From JAPXSY01 sp034003585 (GTDB taxonomy: Bacteria > Verrucomicrobiota > Kiritimatiellia > RFP12 > UBA1067): a stretch of 23,137 nucleotides of DNA. The notes under the pieces are model-generated. The model saw nothing but the letters and a program-made list of their open reading frames with translations, was not told the origin of the DNA and made no database searches. The DNA is taken from the NCBI GenBank assembly GCA_034003585.1, contig JAVEYH010000049.1:1-23137 (forward strand). Reading direction: 5' to 3'. A program made the position numbers and the translations under genes. Within the stretch, counting starts at the first letter, position 1. Every line of letters begins with the position of its first letter. Shown here piece after piece: positions 6,869 through 13,817 of this stretch.

Positions 6869-8182
6869 ATGCAAAACCGTAGAGAGTTCGTGAAGGGGTC
6901 GGCGGTGTTCGGGGCGATGATGGCGGCGGCGCCGGCGGTCGTGGTCGGCCAGGGGGCCGCGCGGGTTTTCAAAGTCGGCATGATCGGCGCGGGCGGACGC
7001 TGTTCCGGCGCGATGGCCAACCTGCTCGAGGCGGCCAAGAACCTCGGCCAGGAGATCAAACTGGTGGCGGTGTGCGACTTCTTCGAAGACCGCGCCCGGA
7101 ACGCCGCCAAAAAATTCGGTTGCGACGAGAAGAATGTGTTCTGGGACGCGAACAGCTACAAGAAGGTTGTGGCGTCCGATTGCGAGATCATTGTGACGGC
7201 CACGCCGCCCGCGTTCCGCCCGGTCCACGTCGAGGCGGCGATCAAGGCCGGCAAGCATGTGTTCGCCGAGAAGCCGGTGGCCGTGGACGGGCCGGGCGTA
7301 CGCCAGTTCCTGGCTGCGGCCAAGCTGGCCAAGGAGAAGAAGCTCGCACTGGTGGCCGGCACGCAGCGCCGCCACCACAAGGGATATCTGCTGCAGGCGC
7401 TGGCGCTGCAGCAGGGACAGGTCGGACAGGTATTGGGCGGCGCGGTCTATTGGAACGGTACGGTACCGTGGGTGCGCGCGCGGAAAGAGGGGATGCGCAA
7501 CGACGCCTACCTGTGCAGCAACTGGGTGAACTGGACCGAGATGTCCGGTGACCATATCGTCGAGCAGCATGTCCACAACCTCGATGTCGCGAACTGGTTC
7601 CTCGGACGTTATCCGCGCACGGCGGGCGCGTTCGGCGCGCGCACGCGCCGCGTGTCGGGCAATCAGTACGACTTCTTCGGCGTGGATTTCGATTACGGCG
7701 ACGGGGTCCATATCCACAGCCAGTGCCGCCAGATCGGCGGGACGAGCGGCTTTGTGGGCGAGCGGTTCCGCACGGAGCAGTTCGAAATCTCCGGCGGCGG
7801 CAAGGTCCAGAAGGTCGGCGGGGACGCGCTGAAACTGGAAGGCGCGGAGTATACGCTCAACGGCAACAAATATCTGATCAAGGACGGCAACCCCTACGTG
7901 CTCGAACACGAGAATCTCCTGCGCAGCCTCCTCGGTCAGATTCCGGTCATGAACGAAGGCGAGAGCGTGGCGATGTCCACGGCCTGCGCGATCATCGGCC
8001 GCATCTCGGCCTATACGGGGCAGACGGTCCGCATGTCGGATATCATCGAAAACGCGAATTCGCCCTTCTACAACCTCGTCTGCAAGCCGACCTGGCAGGA
8101 GTTTGAGGCCGGTGAGGTGGCGATGCCGGAATACGGGGACGATCAGGCGCCGCTGCCGGGCAAGCCCTGGGGACAGAAATAA
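6869..8182 (+). CDS. Tat-exported Gfo/Idh/MocA family oxidoreductase
   Basis: A 437-residue NAD(P)-dependent sugar dehydrogenase. The Tat signal is NRREFVKGSAVFGAMMAAAP (residues 3-22). The Rossmann fold starts at about 34 with VGMIGAGGRCSG. EKPVAV near 134 carries the conserved Lys-Pro of the family, and HVHNLD (H236, D239) matches the catalytic His region. The C-terminal half is the usual alpha/beta domain. Export of a nicotinamide enzyme implies a tightly bound cofactor, as in glucose-fructose oxidoreductase. I place the start at ATG 6869 because AGGGAG (6853-6858) precedes it and because it puts the Tat motif at the N-terminus; an earlier in-frame start at 6773 would overlap the upstream gene. 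It probably oxidises a sugar or glycoside (for example at C3) with the TIM-barrel partner. A strong terminator ends the unit. Confidence 0.88.
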   Translation: MQNRREFVKGSAVFGAMMAAAPAVVVGQGAARVFKVGMIGAGGRCSGAMANLLEAAKNLGQEIKLVAVCDFFEDRARNAAKKFGCDEKNVFWDANSYKKVVASDCEIIVTATPPAFRPVHVEAAIKAGKHVFAEKPVAVDGPGVRQFLAAAKLAKEKKLALVAGTQRRHHKGYLLQALALQQGQVGQVLGGAVYWNGTVPWVRARKEGMRNDAYLCSNWVNWTEMSGDHIVEQHVHNLDVANWFLGRYPRTAGAFGARTRRVSGNQYDFFGVDFDYGDGVHIHSQCRQIGGTSGFVGERFRTEQFEISGGGKVQKVGGDALKLEGAEYTLNGNKYLIKDGNPYVLEHENLLRSLLGQIPVMNEGESVAMSTACAIIGRISAYTGQTVRMSDIIENANSPFYNLVCKPTWQEFEAGEVAMPEYGDDQAPLPGKPWGQK

Positions 8183-8203
8183 CGGTTTTTCCGTTGTGTC
8201 GCG

Positions 8204-8239
8204 ACGCCCGTCCGGCTTGCCGGACGGGCGTTTTGGTTT
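8204..8239 (+). terminator. Strong rho-independent terminator
   Basis: ACGCCCGTCCGGC (8204-8216) pairs perfectly over 13 bp with its complement at 8219-8231, with a two-base nominal loop (effectively a tetraloop), followed by TTTTGGTTTG. It lies 21 nt after the Gfo/Idh/MocA stop codon and ends the two-gene exported-enzyme transcript. Confidence 0.85.
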
Positions 8240-8282
8240 GTCCGCAAACAACCTGACGCAGCCTTAGGACGCGCCGCGCACC

Positions 8283-8311
8283 TTGTGCGGCGGGCGCGGG
8301 TGGTGTATTGT
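8283..8311 (+). promoter_or_regulatory. Candidate promoter giving a leaderless hydrolase mRNA
   Basis: TTGTGC (8283-8288), a 17-nt spacer, then TATTGT (8306-8311). The ATG of the hydrolase is at 8319, only 7 nt after the -10, where transcription would start. No Shine-Dalgarno sequence precedes the ATG. Together these suggest a leaderless transcript, but the -10 is imperfect. Confidence 0.4.
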
Positions 8312-8318
8312 CTGTGGC

Positions 8319-9290
8319 ATGTTATACGGTCTGGCCTTTCTGACGGTTCTCTGGCTGGCGGTGAATCTGCTCCACACCGGATGGGTGGAGACGCGGCGCT
8401 TCCTTTGGGAACGCCGCATCACGCGTGATCCGGAGGGTCTTCTGCCCGGGGCGGCGGCGTTTCAGGTCGGCGAGGGTCCGATCGCCCTGCTTTTTATCCA
8501 CGGGTTCGCGGATACGCCCTGTGTCTGGCGGCGGTTCGCGGACCGGCTCGCCGCAACGGGTGACTTCTCCTGCCGCGTGCTGCGCCTGGCAGGGAGCGCG
8601 GAACCCGCCGCGCGCTCAAAACGCGTGTCCCTCGAACTCTGGCGGGCGCAACTTTCCGACGAGCTGATCCGGCTGGGCGAACACCATGACCGTATCTGGG
8701 TGGTGGGCCATTCAATGGGCGGCGCGCTCGCGCTGGACGCCGCCCTGCGCCATCCCGGAGCGGTGGAGGGCGTGGCCGTGTTCGCCCCGCTCGTCGAGGT
8801 CTCGCGCGCCCGCGCGCCCATGCTGGCACCCGGGGTGTGGTTCGCCCTCGCCCGCGTGGCGCTCTGTCTCTCGCCCACCTTCGAATCGCCTTTCTCAGCC
8901 GAAGGCGTGGCGGCGGACGATCCCGGCTTCACCTACACGCGTGACCGCTTCATCCCGTTTTCCGTGTACCGAAGCCTGTTCCGGCTGGTGCGTTCCAACC
9001 GCAAGGCTTCCGGCCGCTTGACGCAACCCGTGTTCGCCGTGACCGCCAACCGCGATGCTGTGGTGGACACGCCGGCCGCGTTGCGGTGGCTGGCCGAATG
9101 CCGCGGCCCCAAACGGATTCTCGATCTTCCGGACGTCGGCCACGTGATCCCGCTGGCGAACGGCTGGCGCGAGCTTGCGGACGATTTCGCCGCCTTCCTC
9201 CGCAGCCACAAGCTGCCGGAACTGCCGGAACTGCCGGTGGTGTCGGACTCGTCTGACGGGTCTGACTTGTCCGACTTCCGAGCCAGGTAA
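8319..9290 (+). CDS. Membrane-anchored alpha/beta hydrolase (carboxylesterase/lysophospholipase-like)
   Basis: A 323-residue serine hydrolase. Residues 2-20 form one hydrophobic N-terminal helix, likely a membrane anchor. The oxyanion-hole segment is LLFIHGFADTP at 58-68. The nucleophile elbow GHSMGG places Ser132; D246 (ANRDAVVD) and H275 (VGHVIP) complete the triad. The variable cap (about 160-225) fits esterases or monoacylglycerol-lipase-like enzymes. The last ~25 residues are encoded by two tandem nonamer arrays (see 9213-9277) and lie beyond the conserved fold. The start at ATG 8319 is chosen over an upstream TTG at 8283 because that TTG falls in the putative promoter. It is followed after 12 nt by a glycosyltransferase gene, probably one transcript. 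Substrate unknown. Confidence 0.85.
   Translation: MLYGLAFLTVLWLAVNLLHTGWVETRRFLWERRITRDPEGLLPGAAAFQVGEGPIALLFIHGFADTPCVWRRFADRLAATGDFSCRVLRLAGSAEPAARSKRVSLELWRAQLSDELIRLGEHHDRIWVVGHSMGGALALDAALRHPGAVEGVAVFAPLVEVSRARAPMLAPGVWFALARVALCLSPTFESPFSAEGVAADDPGFTYTRDRFIPFSVYRSLFRLVRSNRKASGRLTQPVFAVTANRDAVVDTPAALRWLAECRGPKRILDLPDVGHVIPLANGWRELADDFAAFLRSHKLPELPELPVVSDSSDGSDLSDFRAR
9213..9277 (+). repeat. Two adjacent nonamer tandem arrays inside the hydrolase 3' end
   Basis: First array: CTGCCGGAA twice, then CTGCCGGTG (9213-9239). Second array, from 9242: four nonamers of the pattern GTCNGACNN, namely GTCGGACTC, GTCTGACGG and two further variants, ending at 9277. Because the period is 9, both arrays stay in frame, encoding Leu-Pro-Glu and Ser-Asp-X repeats at the protein's C-terminus. 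The stop codon follows at 9288-9290. Confidence 0.9.
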
Positions 9291-9302
9291 AAGGGCGATG
9301 TT

Positions 9303-10247
9303 ATGATGCCTCCGTTTGTTTCCGTCATCATCCCCACGTACAATCGCGCGCGGACCGCGTGCGATTGCGTGGCCTCTGTTTTGAGGAGCGATTACCGCGA
9401 GATCGAGGTCATCCTCGTGGATGACGCCTCGCCGGACAACACCCGCGACCTCGTGGAAAGCCGGTTCGGGAGCGATCCGCGTGTCCGGTACGTCCGCAAC
9501 GAGACGAACCTTCAGCCCGCCGGCGGCCGCAACCGGGGCGCGGACCTGGCCAAGGGGGAGTACCTTCTTTTTGTTGACGATGACAACCTCGTGGAACCCG
9601 ATATGGTTTCCAAGCTGGTCCGCGGCATGTCCCTGGACAGCGCCCTGGGGCAAATCGCCCCGCTCGCGATCCACAAGGCGCCCAACCTGATCTGGACGCT
9701 GGGCTCGACCTTCAACCTGTGGACTTCCCAGCCGAAGAATCTCCACGAGCGGGAGCCTGCCGACCGCGTCGCGCTGGAAGACCGGCTCTATCCGTCCTGG
9801 TACAGCCCGAATGTGTGGATGGTCAAAAAGGAGGCCTTCGACCGGATCGGGGGGTGTGACCCCTTCTACCGGATCATGTTCGACGAAAGCGACTTCGGCA
9901 TGCGGCTCCGGCGCGCCGGATACCGGTCCGCCATCTACCCCATGGCCCGGACCTACCACCTCGGTTTCCTCGAGCCCGGCAAGACCGCGGCCCTGCGGGG
10001 CCTCGGCATCGAGAGCCCCGAACGCGCCTACTGCTTCGCGCGCAACCGCTCCGTTTTTGTCCGCCGGCATTTCCCGCCTGTGAACCGCGCCGTGGTCCTC
10101 ACGGTCTTTGTGCCGCTGTTCGCCGTCTATTACGGGGCCGTCGCCCTGCGGCACCGCCGCCCGGACATCGCCTGGGCGTTCCTCAAAGGGACCTTCGCCG
10201 GCTGGTTCTCCTTCCCCAGGGAACCGCGGGGCGCGGACGCCGGATAA
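9303..10247 (+). CDS. GT2-family glycosyltransferase (rhamnosyltransferase-like)
   Basis: A 314-residue GT-A inverting glycosyltransferase. It opens with VSVIIPTYNRA at 6-16. DDAS near 40 contacts the nucleotide, FVDDDN at 90-95 carries the metal-binding DxD-type motif, and FDESDFGMR at 193-201 carries the ED motif with the probable catalytic base. Residues about 263-281 form a single C-terminal transmembrane helix, so the enzyme probably sits at the inner face of the cytoplasmic membrane. The donor is probably a nucleotide sugar for cell-envelope glycan or exopolysaccharide; the sequence does not identify it. Two consecutive ATG codons (9303, 9306) could serve as start, and AAGGGCG is a weak Shine-Dalgarno. 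It is 12 nt after the hydrolase gene, so probably cotranscribed. It converges on the rhamnulokinase-like gene with a 36-nt spacer. Confidence 0.88.
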   Translation: MMPPFVSVIIPTYNRARTACDCVASVLRSDYREIEVILVDDASPDNTRDLVESRFGSDPRVRYVRNETNLQPAGGRNRGADLAKGEYLLFVDDDNLVEPDMVSKLVRGMSLDSALGQIAPLAIHKAPNLIWTLGSTFNLWTSQPKNLHEREPADRVALEDRLYPSWYSPNVWMVKKEAFDRIGGCDPFYRIMFDESDFGMRLRRAGYRSAIYPMARTYHLGFLEPGKTAALRGLGIESPERAYCFARNRSVFVRRHFPPVNRAVVLTVFVPLFAVYYGAVALRHRRPDIAWAFLKGTFAGWFSFPREPRGADAG

Positions 10248-10283
10248 CACCGGAACCGCGCACCAGCGGACGCCGCGCGGCAT

Positions 10284-11792
10284 TCAGCTCCGAAGCCGCG
10301 CCGTGAAACGGGCGTAGGCCGCATCCCATGCAACGGTCTGCTGCGGCTTGAAGAGCGTGATGGGAAAGGCGGAGCGGATGATCGGCTGCGCGGCCTTGAG
10401 GTCGGGCAGGATTCCCGCGCCGACCGCCTGCACCATCAGGTTGCCGACCGCCGTGGCCTCTTTCGGCCCGGCGAAAACCGGCACGCCCACGGAATCGGCG
10501 GTGAACTGGTTGAGCAGCGCGTTGTTGCTGCCGCCGCCCACGATATGCACCGCCTCGGTGACGGTGCCGGTGACGCGGTTGATCGTCTCATTGACGTGGC
10601 GGTATTTGAGCGCCAGGCTTTCGTACACGCAGCGCAGCACCGTGCCGCGGTCAGCCGGGGCGGGCTGGCCCGTCTCGCTCAGATAGGCGCGGACCGCCTG
10701 CTCCATGTCAGCCGGGTTGTAGAAGCGCGGGTCATCGGGATCGATGAACGCCGTGAAGGCCGGGGCGGCCGGCGTGAGCGCGTCCACCTCGCTCCATGGC
10801 ATGCGTTTGCCGTCGGCGATCTCCCACACGCGCAGCAGCTCCTGCACGATCCAGGTGCCCATGCAGTTGCGCAGGAAGCGCGTGTTGCCGATGCCGCCCT
10901 CATTGCTCAACCCCGCGGCCATGGCTTCCGGCGTGGTGATGGGTTTGCGGATGAGCTTGCCGACCAGGGACCAGGTGCCGGAGCTGATGATCAGCGCCGT
11001 CTTGGCATTCCGCACCGGCGCGGCCGCGAAGGCGCTAGCGGTGTCGTGCGAGCCGACCGCGATCAGGTCCGCCTCGTTCAGGCCGCAGGCCGCGGCCAAC
11101 TTGGGTTGGAGCCGTCCGATTTTCGTGCCGGGCCGGACGATCTCAGGCATCAGCCGCTTGGGGATGCCCAACGCTTTGAGCATTTCCCGGCTCCATTTGC
11201 CCCGCTTGGCATCCATCATCTGCGTGACGCTGGCGAAGGTGGAGTCCACCGCCTTGCATCCGCCCAGATAATAATAGAAGAGCGAGGGGATGGGCAGGTA
11301 GACCTCGGCCAGCTTGAGCAGCTCAGGCCGGCGCGTGGCCAGCCAGAGCAACTGGTTGGACTGGTTGAACGGCTGGAAATGGTTCCCCGTGACGGCGTAA
11401 ACCTTCGCGGCATCCATGCGGGCTTTGACCTCTTCGCACATGGCGTCCAGCCGGTGGTCGCGGTAACAGTAGACTTTGCCGAGCACATCGCCGTCCCGCG
11501 TCACCAGATGTCCGTCCGCGCCCCAGGTATCGATCCCGATGCCGTCCAGCACGGCACCGCACTGGCGGCGCGCGGCCTGAAGGCCTTTGACGATATTCTG
11601 GTAGATGAAGGTGTCGTCCCAATAGGTGCGCTCCGTGGCCTCGCCCGTGCGGTCCGGCAGAAAACAGGACACGCCCTCATGCGCGAACCGGTGCACCTCC
11701 TCCATGCGGAAACCCGTATCCGAAAACGTGCCGACAAAACACTTTCCGCCTGACGCGCCCAAATCCACCGCGAACACTTTTTTTTCGCCCAT
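10284..11792 (-). CDS. Rhamnulokinase-like FGGY carbohydrate kinase
   Basis: A 502-residue FGGY kinase that phosphorylates a ketose with ATP. Motifs resemble RhaB: AVDLGASGGK at 8-17 (N-terminal phosphate loop), GIDTWGADG at 86-94, GSHDTASAF at 247-255 with the presumed catalytic base D250, SSGTWSLVG at 270-278, and HIVGGGSNNALLNQ in the C-terminal domain. No rhamnose isomerase or rhamnulose-1-phosphate aldolase gene is nearby, so L-rhamnulose is a reasonable but unproven substrate. The start ATG 11792 is chosen over an open frame extending to 11954 because GAGGAGG lies 5 nt upstream and a promoter (11845-11873) sits inside the longer frame. It is divergent from the ABC permease and may share regulation with it. 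Confidence 0.85.
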   Translation of the reverse strand: MGEKKVFAVDLGASGGKCFVGTFSDTGFRMEEVHRFAHEGVSCFLPDRTGEATERTYWDDTFIYQNIVKGLQAARRQCGAVLDGIGIDTWGADGHLVTRDGDVLGKVYCYRDHRLDAMCEEVKARMDAAKVYAVTGNHFQPFNQSNQLLWLATRRPELLKLAEVYLPIPSLFYYYLGGCKAVDSTFASVTQMMDAKRGKWSREMLKALGIPKRLMPEIVRPGTKIGRLQPKLAAACGLNEADLIAVGSHDTASAFAAAPVRNAKTALIISSGTWSLVGKLIRKPITTPEAMAAGLSNEGGIGNTRFLRNCMGTWIVQELLRVWEIADGKRMPWSEVDALTPAAPAFTAFIDPDDPRFYNPADMEQAVRAYLSETGQPAPADRGTVLRCVYESLALKYRHVNETINRVTGTVTEAVHIVGGGSNNALLNQFTADSVGVPVFAGPKEATAVGNLMVQAVGAGILPDLKAAQPIIRSAFPITLFKPQQTVAWDAAYARFTARLRS

Positions 11793-11844
11793 GCTGACCT
11801 CCTCGGAAACCCTCTTCCCGTGGGTTCGTGACCCCATGTGTGCC

Positions 11845-11873
11845 AGTATACCGCTTCCGGCATTCCCAAACAA
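11845..11873 (-). promoter_or_regulatory. Promoter of the rhamnulokinase-like gene
   Basis: On the minus strand TTGTTT (11873-11868), a 17-nt spacer and TATACT (11850-11845) form a good sigma70-type promoter, about 50 nt upstream of the kinase ATG. The leader carries the GAGGAGG ribosome-binding site. Confidence 0.7.
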
Positions 11874-11883
11874 CACCCGGGTG

Positions 11884-11910
11884 CGATTCCGTTTCCACAA
11901 AATGGAATCG
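11884..11910. promoter_or_regulatory. Operator-like palindrome between divergent promoters
   Basis: CGATTCC (11884-11890) is mirrored by GGAATCG (11904-11910). Inside, TTCCA-CAAAA-TGGAA (11893-11907) is a second perfect inverted repeat. The site lies about 10 bp upstream of the kinase -35 and about 30 bp upstream of the permease -35. It is locally A/T-rich compared with its surroundings. It would suit a dimeric sugar regulator, but none is encoded in the window. Confidence 0.4.
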
Positions 11911-11942
11911 CTGCCACAACACCCCTCTCTCCTTTTTCGCGC

Positions 11943-11970
11943 TTGCGCTTGCACGCGGCCGCTGTATCAT
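11943..11970 (+). promoter_or_regulatory. Probable promoter of the ABC permease gene
   Basis: TTGCGC (11943-11948), a 16-nt spacer and TATCAT (11965-11970). It leaves a leader of about 75 nt before the permease ATG at 12054. It faces away from the kinase promoter across the palindrome at 11884-11910. Confidence 0.5.
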
Positions 11971-12000
11971 GCTCCGCATCCGTAAACGAGGGGTTGCGGT

Positions 12001-12021
12001 CGCGCGCGGTGACGGCGCGCG
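12001..12021 (+). other. GC-rich stem-loop in the permease leader
   Basis: CGCGCGC (12001-12007) pairs with GCGCGCG (12015-12021) around a 7-nt loop. It lies between the putative promoter and the GGGGGAGGA Shine-Dalgarno (12042-12050). It has no T tract. It may be a leader structure, or chance in GC-rich DNA. Confidence 0.3.
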
Positions 12022-12053
12022 GACAGCCTTTGGTTCCTGACGGGGGAGGACGC

Positions 12054-13763
12054 ATGCTCCGCGACCGCACAGCCTGGATCCTGACCGCGCTACTGACCGG
12101 CGTCTTCGGCGTGCTGCTGGTCTGGCCTGTGGCGCGTGTCGTGGCGGGCGGTTTCCGTTTCGAGGGGACATGGACCCTGCGGTATGTCGCCGGGGTTTTC
12201 GCCAACCCCATTTACACCGAGGGCCTGCTCAACAGCCTGCGGATCGCCATCGGGGCCACTACGCTCGCCTGCGTGCTGGCCGTCCCGCTCGCCTGGCTGG
12301 GCCACACCTTCTCGTTCCGCGGCCAGCGGCTGCTCTCCGCCCTGTTGCTGGTGCCCATGGTGCTGCCGCCGTTTGTGGGGGCAATCGGGCTGATGCAGCT
12401 CTTCAGCCCGTACGGCGCGCTGAACGCCCTGCTGGGATGCGGTCCGGTCGACTGGTTCGGGCAGGCGCGGTACGCCGGGGTGATCCTGCTTCAGGCCCTG
12501 TCGTTCTATCCGATCATCTACCTGAACGTCTCCGCCGCCCTCGCGAACACGGACCCGGCCCTGGAGGAGGCGGCGCAGAATCTCGGTGCCGGGCTTCTCA
12601 CCCGCGTCCGGCGCATCACCCTGCCGCTGATCATGCCCGGACTGTTCGCCGGCTGCACGCTGGTCTTCATCGCCTGTTTCACCGAACTCGGCACCCCGCT
12701 GATAATGAACGTCTCGCGCTGCGCGGCCGTGCAGGTGTATGACGAACTCAAGGAGATGAGCGCCAGCCCCTTTCCCTTCGCGCTGGTCACGGTGGTGCTC
12801 GTCTGCAGCGTGCTGCTCTACGGGTTGAGCCGCCGCCTCTTCGGGGGGCGCGCCCTAGCCACACCGATGCGTGCCACGATCGCGCATCAGCCGCGTCCGG
12901 TCCGCGGCCTTCAGGCCGTGCTGGTGATCCTGCCGTTCGCGCTGGTGATCCTGCTGGCGCTTCTGCCGCATGCGGGCGTGGTGCTCACGAGCGTCGCTGT
13001 GCCGGGTGCCTGGTACCGCACGACCCTCCCGACCGCCTTTACCGCAGCCCATTACGCCGAGGCGCTCGGTCACGACATGACCCTATCCGCGATCCGCAAC
13101 AGCCTGCTTTTCTCCTTCCTCGCGGTTCTGGTCAACCTTGTCTTGGGCGTGACCGCGGCCTGGGTCATTGTGCGGTCGCGTATCCGTGCGCGCGGCTTTC
13201 TGGACAGCGTGGTCATGCTGCCGCTCGCGGTCCCCGGTCTGGTGATGGCCTTCGGGTTCATCGCGTTGAGTTCCTCGCTGTGTAACGCGCCGGGGGTGCG
13301 CGCCTCCCCGCGGGTGGCCGCGCTGCTGGACATCCGCGTGAATCCCTCGCTCTTTTTGGTGATCGCCTATGCGGTGCGCCGCCTGCCCTACATGGTCCGG
13401 GCCGCTGTGGCGGGCTTGCAGCAAACCTCGGTCGAGTTAGAGGAGGCGGCCGCCAATCTCGGGGCCACGCCGCTTTGCGCGTTGCGTCGTGTCACCCTGC
13501 CGCTGATCGCGGCGAACCTGATCGCCGGCACGCTGCTGGCATTCGCCTTCAGCATGCTGGAGGTCTCCGACAGTCTGATGCTGGCGCAGAAAATGGCTTT
13601 TTATCCGATCACCAAAACCATCTTCGAACTCTTCCAACTGGTCGGGATCGGACGGTATCTGGCCTCCGCGCTCGGTGTGTGGGCCATGCTCTTCCTGACC
13701 GTGACGATCGCGGGCAGCAGCCTCCTGCTGGGCAAGAAACTGGGCGCGCTGTTCCGCGCGTGA
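12054..13763 (+). CDS. Fused two-domain ABC transporter permease (iron(III)/FbpB-ThiP-like)
   Basis: A 569-residue inner-membrane protein made of two homologous permease domains of about six helices each. Each domain carries an EAA loop that docks the ATPase: EEAAQNLGAGLLTRVRR near 171 and EEAAANLGATPLCALRR near 463. This architecture is typical of ferric-iron (FbpB/SfuB), thiamine (ThiP) and some phosphonate importers. The start ATG 12054 has a strong GGGGGAGGA site; the frame is open further upstream but that region holds the promoter. No solute-binding protein or ATP-binding subunit is adjacent on either side, so it is an orphan here and its substrate is open. It diverges from the rhamnulokinase-like gene and converges on the ThuA-like gene. 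Confidence 0.87.
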   Translation: MLRDRTAWILTALLTGVFGVLLVWPVARVVAGGFRFEGTWTLRYVAGVFANPIYTEGLLNSLRIAIGATTLACVLAVPLAWLGHTFSFRGQRLLSALLLVPMVLPPFVGAIGLMQLFSPYGALNALLGCGPVDWFGQARYAGVILLQALSFYPIIYLNVSAALANTDPALEEAAQNLGAGLLTRVRRITLPLIMPGLFAGCTLVFIACFTELGTPLIMNVSRCAAVQVYDELKEMSASPFPFALVTVVLVCSVLLYGLSRRLFGGRALATPMRATIAHQPRPVRGLQAVLVILPFALVILLALLPHAGVVLTSVAVPGAWYRTTLPTAFTAAHYAEALGHDMTLSAIRNSLLFSFLAVLVNLVLGVTAAWVIVRSRIRARGFLDSVVMLPLAVPGLVMAFGFIALSSSLCNAPGVRASPRVAALLDIRVNPSLFLVIAYAVRRLPYMVRAAVAGLQQTSVELEEAAANLGATPLCALRRVTLPLIAANLIAGTLLAFAFSMLEVSDSLMLAQKMAFYPITKTIFELFQLVGIGRYLASALGVWAMLFLTVTIAGSSLLLGKKLGALFRA

Positions 13764-13789
13764 GCGCGGCCCGCCCTGCGCCGAGACAG

Positions 13790-13804
13790 GCGTGTGAAAC
13801 ACGC
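13790..13804. terminator. Weak hairpin between convergent genes
   Basis: GCGTGT (13790-13795) pairs with ACACGC (13799-13804) around a GAA loop, in the 54-nt spacer between the permease stop and the ThuA-like stop. There is no clear T tract on either strand, so terminator function is doubtful. Confidence 0.3.
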
Positions 13805-13817
13805 AGCCGCGCCTCTT

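Noticed and set aside
5773..8251. Long minus-strand frames opposite the TIM-barrel and Gfo/Idh/MocA genes
   Set aside because: Arg/Ala/His-rich antisense frames without recognisable motifs; the plus-strand proteins have clear family motifs and Tat signals.
10248..10283. Terminator between the GT2 and rhamnulokinase-like genes
   Set aside because: CCGCGC and GCGCGG can pair but are separated and lack a T tract on either strand; not distinguishable from chance in GC-rich DNA.
8895..11753. Long antisense frames opposite the hydrolase/GT2 genes and the rhamnulokinase-like gene
   Set aside because: No ribosome-binding sites or domain motifs; composition typical of shadow frames in high-G+C DNA.
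11969..12062. ATGCTCCGC found at both 11969 and 12054 as a possible duplicated gene start
   Set aside because: Only nine bases match, the first copy overlaps the -10 of the putative promoter and lacks a Shine-Dalgarno; probably chance.
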